From positions 372,001 through 436,000 of the forward strand of contig CANLCX010000003.1 in NCBI GenBank assembly GCA_947489315.1: a stretch of 64,000 bases of DNA. The letters are read 5' to 3'. This document shows, one piece after another, positions 62,178 through 64,000 of the stretch (position 1 is the stretch's first letter; the number at the start of each line of letters is the position of its first letter). A model generated the notes under the pieces. The model made no database searches. It had not been told where the DNA came from and saw nothing but the letters and a program-made list of their open reading frames with translations. The DNA comes from an uncultured Sphingomonadaceae bacterium. GTDB lineage: Bacteria; Pseudomonadota; Alphaproteobacteria; Sphingomonadales; Sphingomonadaceae. A program made the translations under genes and the position numbers.

Positions 62178-63740
62178 ATGCTGGAAGCGCAAGCTAGGGC
62201 TGCCCTGAAGCGTGGTGACCTATCAGCCGCAGCCGCCGCGGCAAAGTCGCTCGTCATGGCTGACCAAGACCAACCAACAGGCTATTTCCTTCTAGGCATT
62301 ACTGCAGCCGAAGCCGGCCAGATCGCCAAGGCAGTTCCGCTCATCGAGGCTGCAATAGAACGCGGACCGGAAGCGGAGCATTTGGCCCAACTGGCCAGGC
62401 TGCTGATCCTACTACGACGCGATGGCGACGCCGGAGATGCCGCACAAAAAGCACTCGCGCTTGCACCGAGCGACGCGCGGACGTTCGATACGATTGGCTG
62501 CGTATTTACCCGGCTTGGCGACCACGAGGGTTCGGTCGAACCATTTAGATCAGCGGTCGCGGCTGAACCGACCAATCTCGACTATCGCTATAACCTCGCG
62601 GCGGCGAGCAGCTTTACCGGTCGAGTCCAAGAGGCCCGGACGCATTACGAAGCAATTCTCTCCGCAGATCCCGGCAACGCGCGGGCCCACTATGCCCTCG
62701 CGATTGCTTCCCGCCAGACAGCAGATGCCAACAATATACCAAGGTTGAAAGCTGCGCTCACCGAAGCGCGCAGGCCTAGTGACGGACTGCGTATACGATA
62801 CGCGCTGGCAAAGGAACTCGAAGATATCGGTGACCCCGAGGCTTTTGAACATCTTTCTGAAGCCAATGAAGAGCACAAGCGCTCGCTAGGCTATGATTTT
62901 GCGCAAGACGCGGCGATCTTCGATGCAATAGAGACCTTGTTCACCGAGGGCGGGGATACCCTTCTCACCGGCGCCGGAAATTCCGATAAGGCGCCGATAT
63001 TCGTGGTTGGGATGCCTCGGACAGGAACCACTCTAGTTGATCGAATCCTCTCCTCGCACAGGGATGTTCTGTCGGCGGGAGAGCTGCAGGCGATGCCGCT
63101 TGCGGTCAAGCGATTGGCGGCCACTTCGTCCCGCACCGTCATAGATGTGGAGACGGTCATGGCGAGTGGCGATATCGACCCAGCCAAAATTGGTGACGCC
63201 TATCTCGCCCAAGCTGGCCATCACCGGCACGAGGGCAGACTTCACTTTACCGACAAGCTGCCGGCCAATTTTCTCTATGTCGGTCATATAGCGCGGGCAC
63301 TGCCTAACGCGCGAATTGTTTGCTTGCGCCGCAATCCGATGGACACTGTCTGGAGTAACTACAAAAATCTCTTCGCTAGCCAGTCCGCTTATTACGCTTA
63401 TTCATACGACTTAATGGATACTTCACGCTATTATACGCGCTTTGACAGGCTGATGGACTTTTGGGATAAGTTATTCCCGGGATTGGTGCTGCAACTATCC
63501 TACGAAGAGCTCGTCGCCGACCAGGAAGAGCAGACCCGGCGCTTGATCGCGTATTGCGGTCTCGATTGGGATGAGGCCTGTCTAACTTTCCATGAGAATA
63601 GTGCAGCCGTAGCCACGCCAAGCGCCGCGCAAGTTCGACGACCAATTAATGCAGATGCAGTGGGCAGATGGCGTTCACATGAAGCGGCACTGCAACCCGC
63701 TCGAGTTTTCCTCGAGGAACAAGGGATTTCTATCGATTAA
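62178..63740 (+). CDS. TPR-repeat sulfotransferase-family protein
   Basis: 520 residues. Residues 1-230 are tetratricopeptide repeats (ARAALKRGDLSAAAAAAKSL, NLDYRYNLAAASSFTGRVQE). From about 270 is a sulfotransferase domain: the PAPS 5'-phosphosulfate loop VVGMPRTGTTLVDRIL, a 3'-phosphate block CLRRNPMDTVWSNYKNLF and a distal KLFPGLVLQLSYEELVADQE. In sphingomonads these proteins are typically encoded beside TonB-dependent receptors, as here; the sulfated acceptor is unknown. ATG 62178 has no clear ribosome site, so initiation may be leaderless or at the adjacent TTG. Confidence 0.87.
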   Translation: MLEAQARAALKRGDLSAAAAAAKSLVMADQDQPTGYFLLGITAAEAGQIAKAVPLIEAAIERGPEAEHLAQLARLLILLRRDGDAGDAAQKALALAPSDARTFDTIGCVFTRLGDHEGSVEPFRSAVAAEPTNLDYRYNLAAASSFTGRVQEARTHYEAILSADPGNARAHYALAIASRQTADANNIPRLKAALTEARRPSDGLRIRYALAKELEDIGDPEAFEHLSEANEEHKRSLGYDFAQDAAIFDAIETLFTEGGDTLLTGAGNSDKAPIFVVGMPRTGTTLVDRILSSHRDVLSAGELQAMPLAVKRLAATSSRTVIDVETVMASGDIDPAKIGDAYLAQAGHHRHEGRLHFTDKLPANFLYVGHIARALPNARIVCLRRNPMDTVWSNYKNLFASQSAYYAYSYDLMDTSRYYTRFDRLMDFWDKLFPGLVLQLSYEELVADQEEQTRRLIAYCGLDWDEACLTFHENSAAVATPSAAQVRRPINADAVGRWRSHEAALQPARVFLEEQGISID

Positions 63741-63785
63741 TGTGAAGCTGTGCCGGTGAGGCCTTGCGTTACGAGCTGCTAACAT

Positions 63786-63823
63786 GACAGGGGCGCCTGC
63801 CGTTTCTAGCAAGTGCCCCTGTC
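63786..63823. terminator. Hairpin between convergent genes
   Basis: GACAGGGGC (63786-63794) and GCCCCTGTC (63815-63823), a perfect 9-bp stem with a 20-base loop, between the sulfotransferase stop and the end of the receptor gene. No T-run follows on either strand, so termination efficiency is uncertain. Confidence 0.6.
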
Positions 63824-63846
63824 GCGTCATTCGTGAACTCAGCAGA

Positions 63847-64000
63847 TCAGAACTTCACCCGTCCTTCGATGCCGACAGTACGCGGATTGATTATTCCCTG
63901 TCTGTAGTAGCGAAGTACGACTCCGTCGTTGATGCCAATCCGCGATCGGTCGTTTTCAACAGACGCCACTGCATATTTGTCGAAAATATTGTCTGCGAAA
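63847..64000 (-). CDS. TonB-dependent receptor, C-terminal end
   Basis: The last 50 codons before a stop at 63847-63849; the gene continues beyond the window. FADNIFDKYAVASVENDRSR, then GVVLRYYRQGIINPRTVGIE and GRVKF are the final barrel strands of a TonB-dependent receptor, ending in the aromatic residue used for barrel assembly. Convergent with the TPR-sulfotransferase gene. Confidence 0.85.
   Translation of the reverse strand, partial: FADNIFDKYAVASVENDRSRIGINDGVVLRYYRQGIINPRTVGIEGRVKF

Overview
The window looks like chromosome of an alphaproteobacterium of the Sphingomonadales (Sphingopyxis / Sphingorhabdus / Parasphingorhabdus type). The basis is several large TonB-dependent receptors, exosortase-A-system sugar genes with a PEPxxWA-CTERM protein ending in a short VSYA-like tail, a DcaP-type porin, a TPR-sulfotransferase beside a receptor gene, and a sphingomonad-type tyrosine integrase. 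This is inference from gene families; there is no rRNA or intact tRNA gene.

Layout. 1-8.7 kb: a nitroreductase-like gene end, a dipeptide epimerase, two exosortase-A-associated genes (O-glycosylation ligase, glycosyltransferase), small conserved genes, and an S24-type repressor with clustered operators. 9.1-21.5 kb: an acetate-use block: DcaP porin, acs, a CrbS/CrbR-like two-component pair, actP with its DUF4212 small subunit, a DnaQ-like exonuclease and a cNMP/CBS/DUF294 protein. 21.7-24.4 kb: two transporters. 24.5-33.6 kb: exported proteins, including a natterin-like jacalin-plus-aerolysin protein and a PEP-CTERM protein, a CadC-like regulator, a TonB receptor and a LuxR-hydrolase fusion. 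34.2-37.6 kb: GNAT, GT2 and GIPC-transferase-like genes.

38.67-51.09 kb is a 12.4-kb integrated island bounded by 16-bp direct repeats matching the 3' end of tRNA-Glu, with repeated integrase-arm-like sites inside both ends. It carries a DpnI-like nuclease with a DUF4145 partner, a lipoprotein/ankyrin/TraB-like operon, a two-gene unit whose second protein has three HWYxGxWHxxP-type repeats, a serine recombinase and a tyrosine integrase. The integrase gene is split by a 542-bp internal inversion. Flipping the segment back on paper restores one complete reading frame with all catalytic residues.

51.3-64 kb is a catabolic/uptake region: diheme cytochrome c, a P450 - TonB receptor - SnoaL operon facing a MarR regulator, an isoquinoline-1-oxidoreductase-type molybdenum hydroxylase (iorAB), a TPR-sulfotransferase and the end of another TonB receptor. 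Because neither tRNA-Glu fragment is attached to an intact tRNA, this region may belong to a second, nested island.

A family of short palindromic repeats sharing the stem TGTCYGCTTT/AAAGCGGACA occurs at least 14 times and repeatedly sits at the broken end of a gene remnant.
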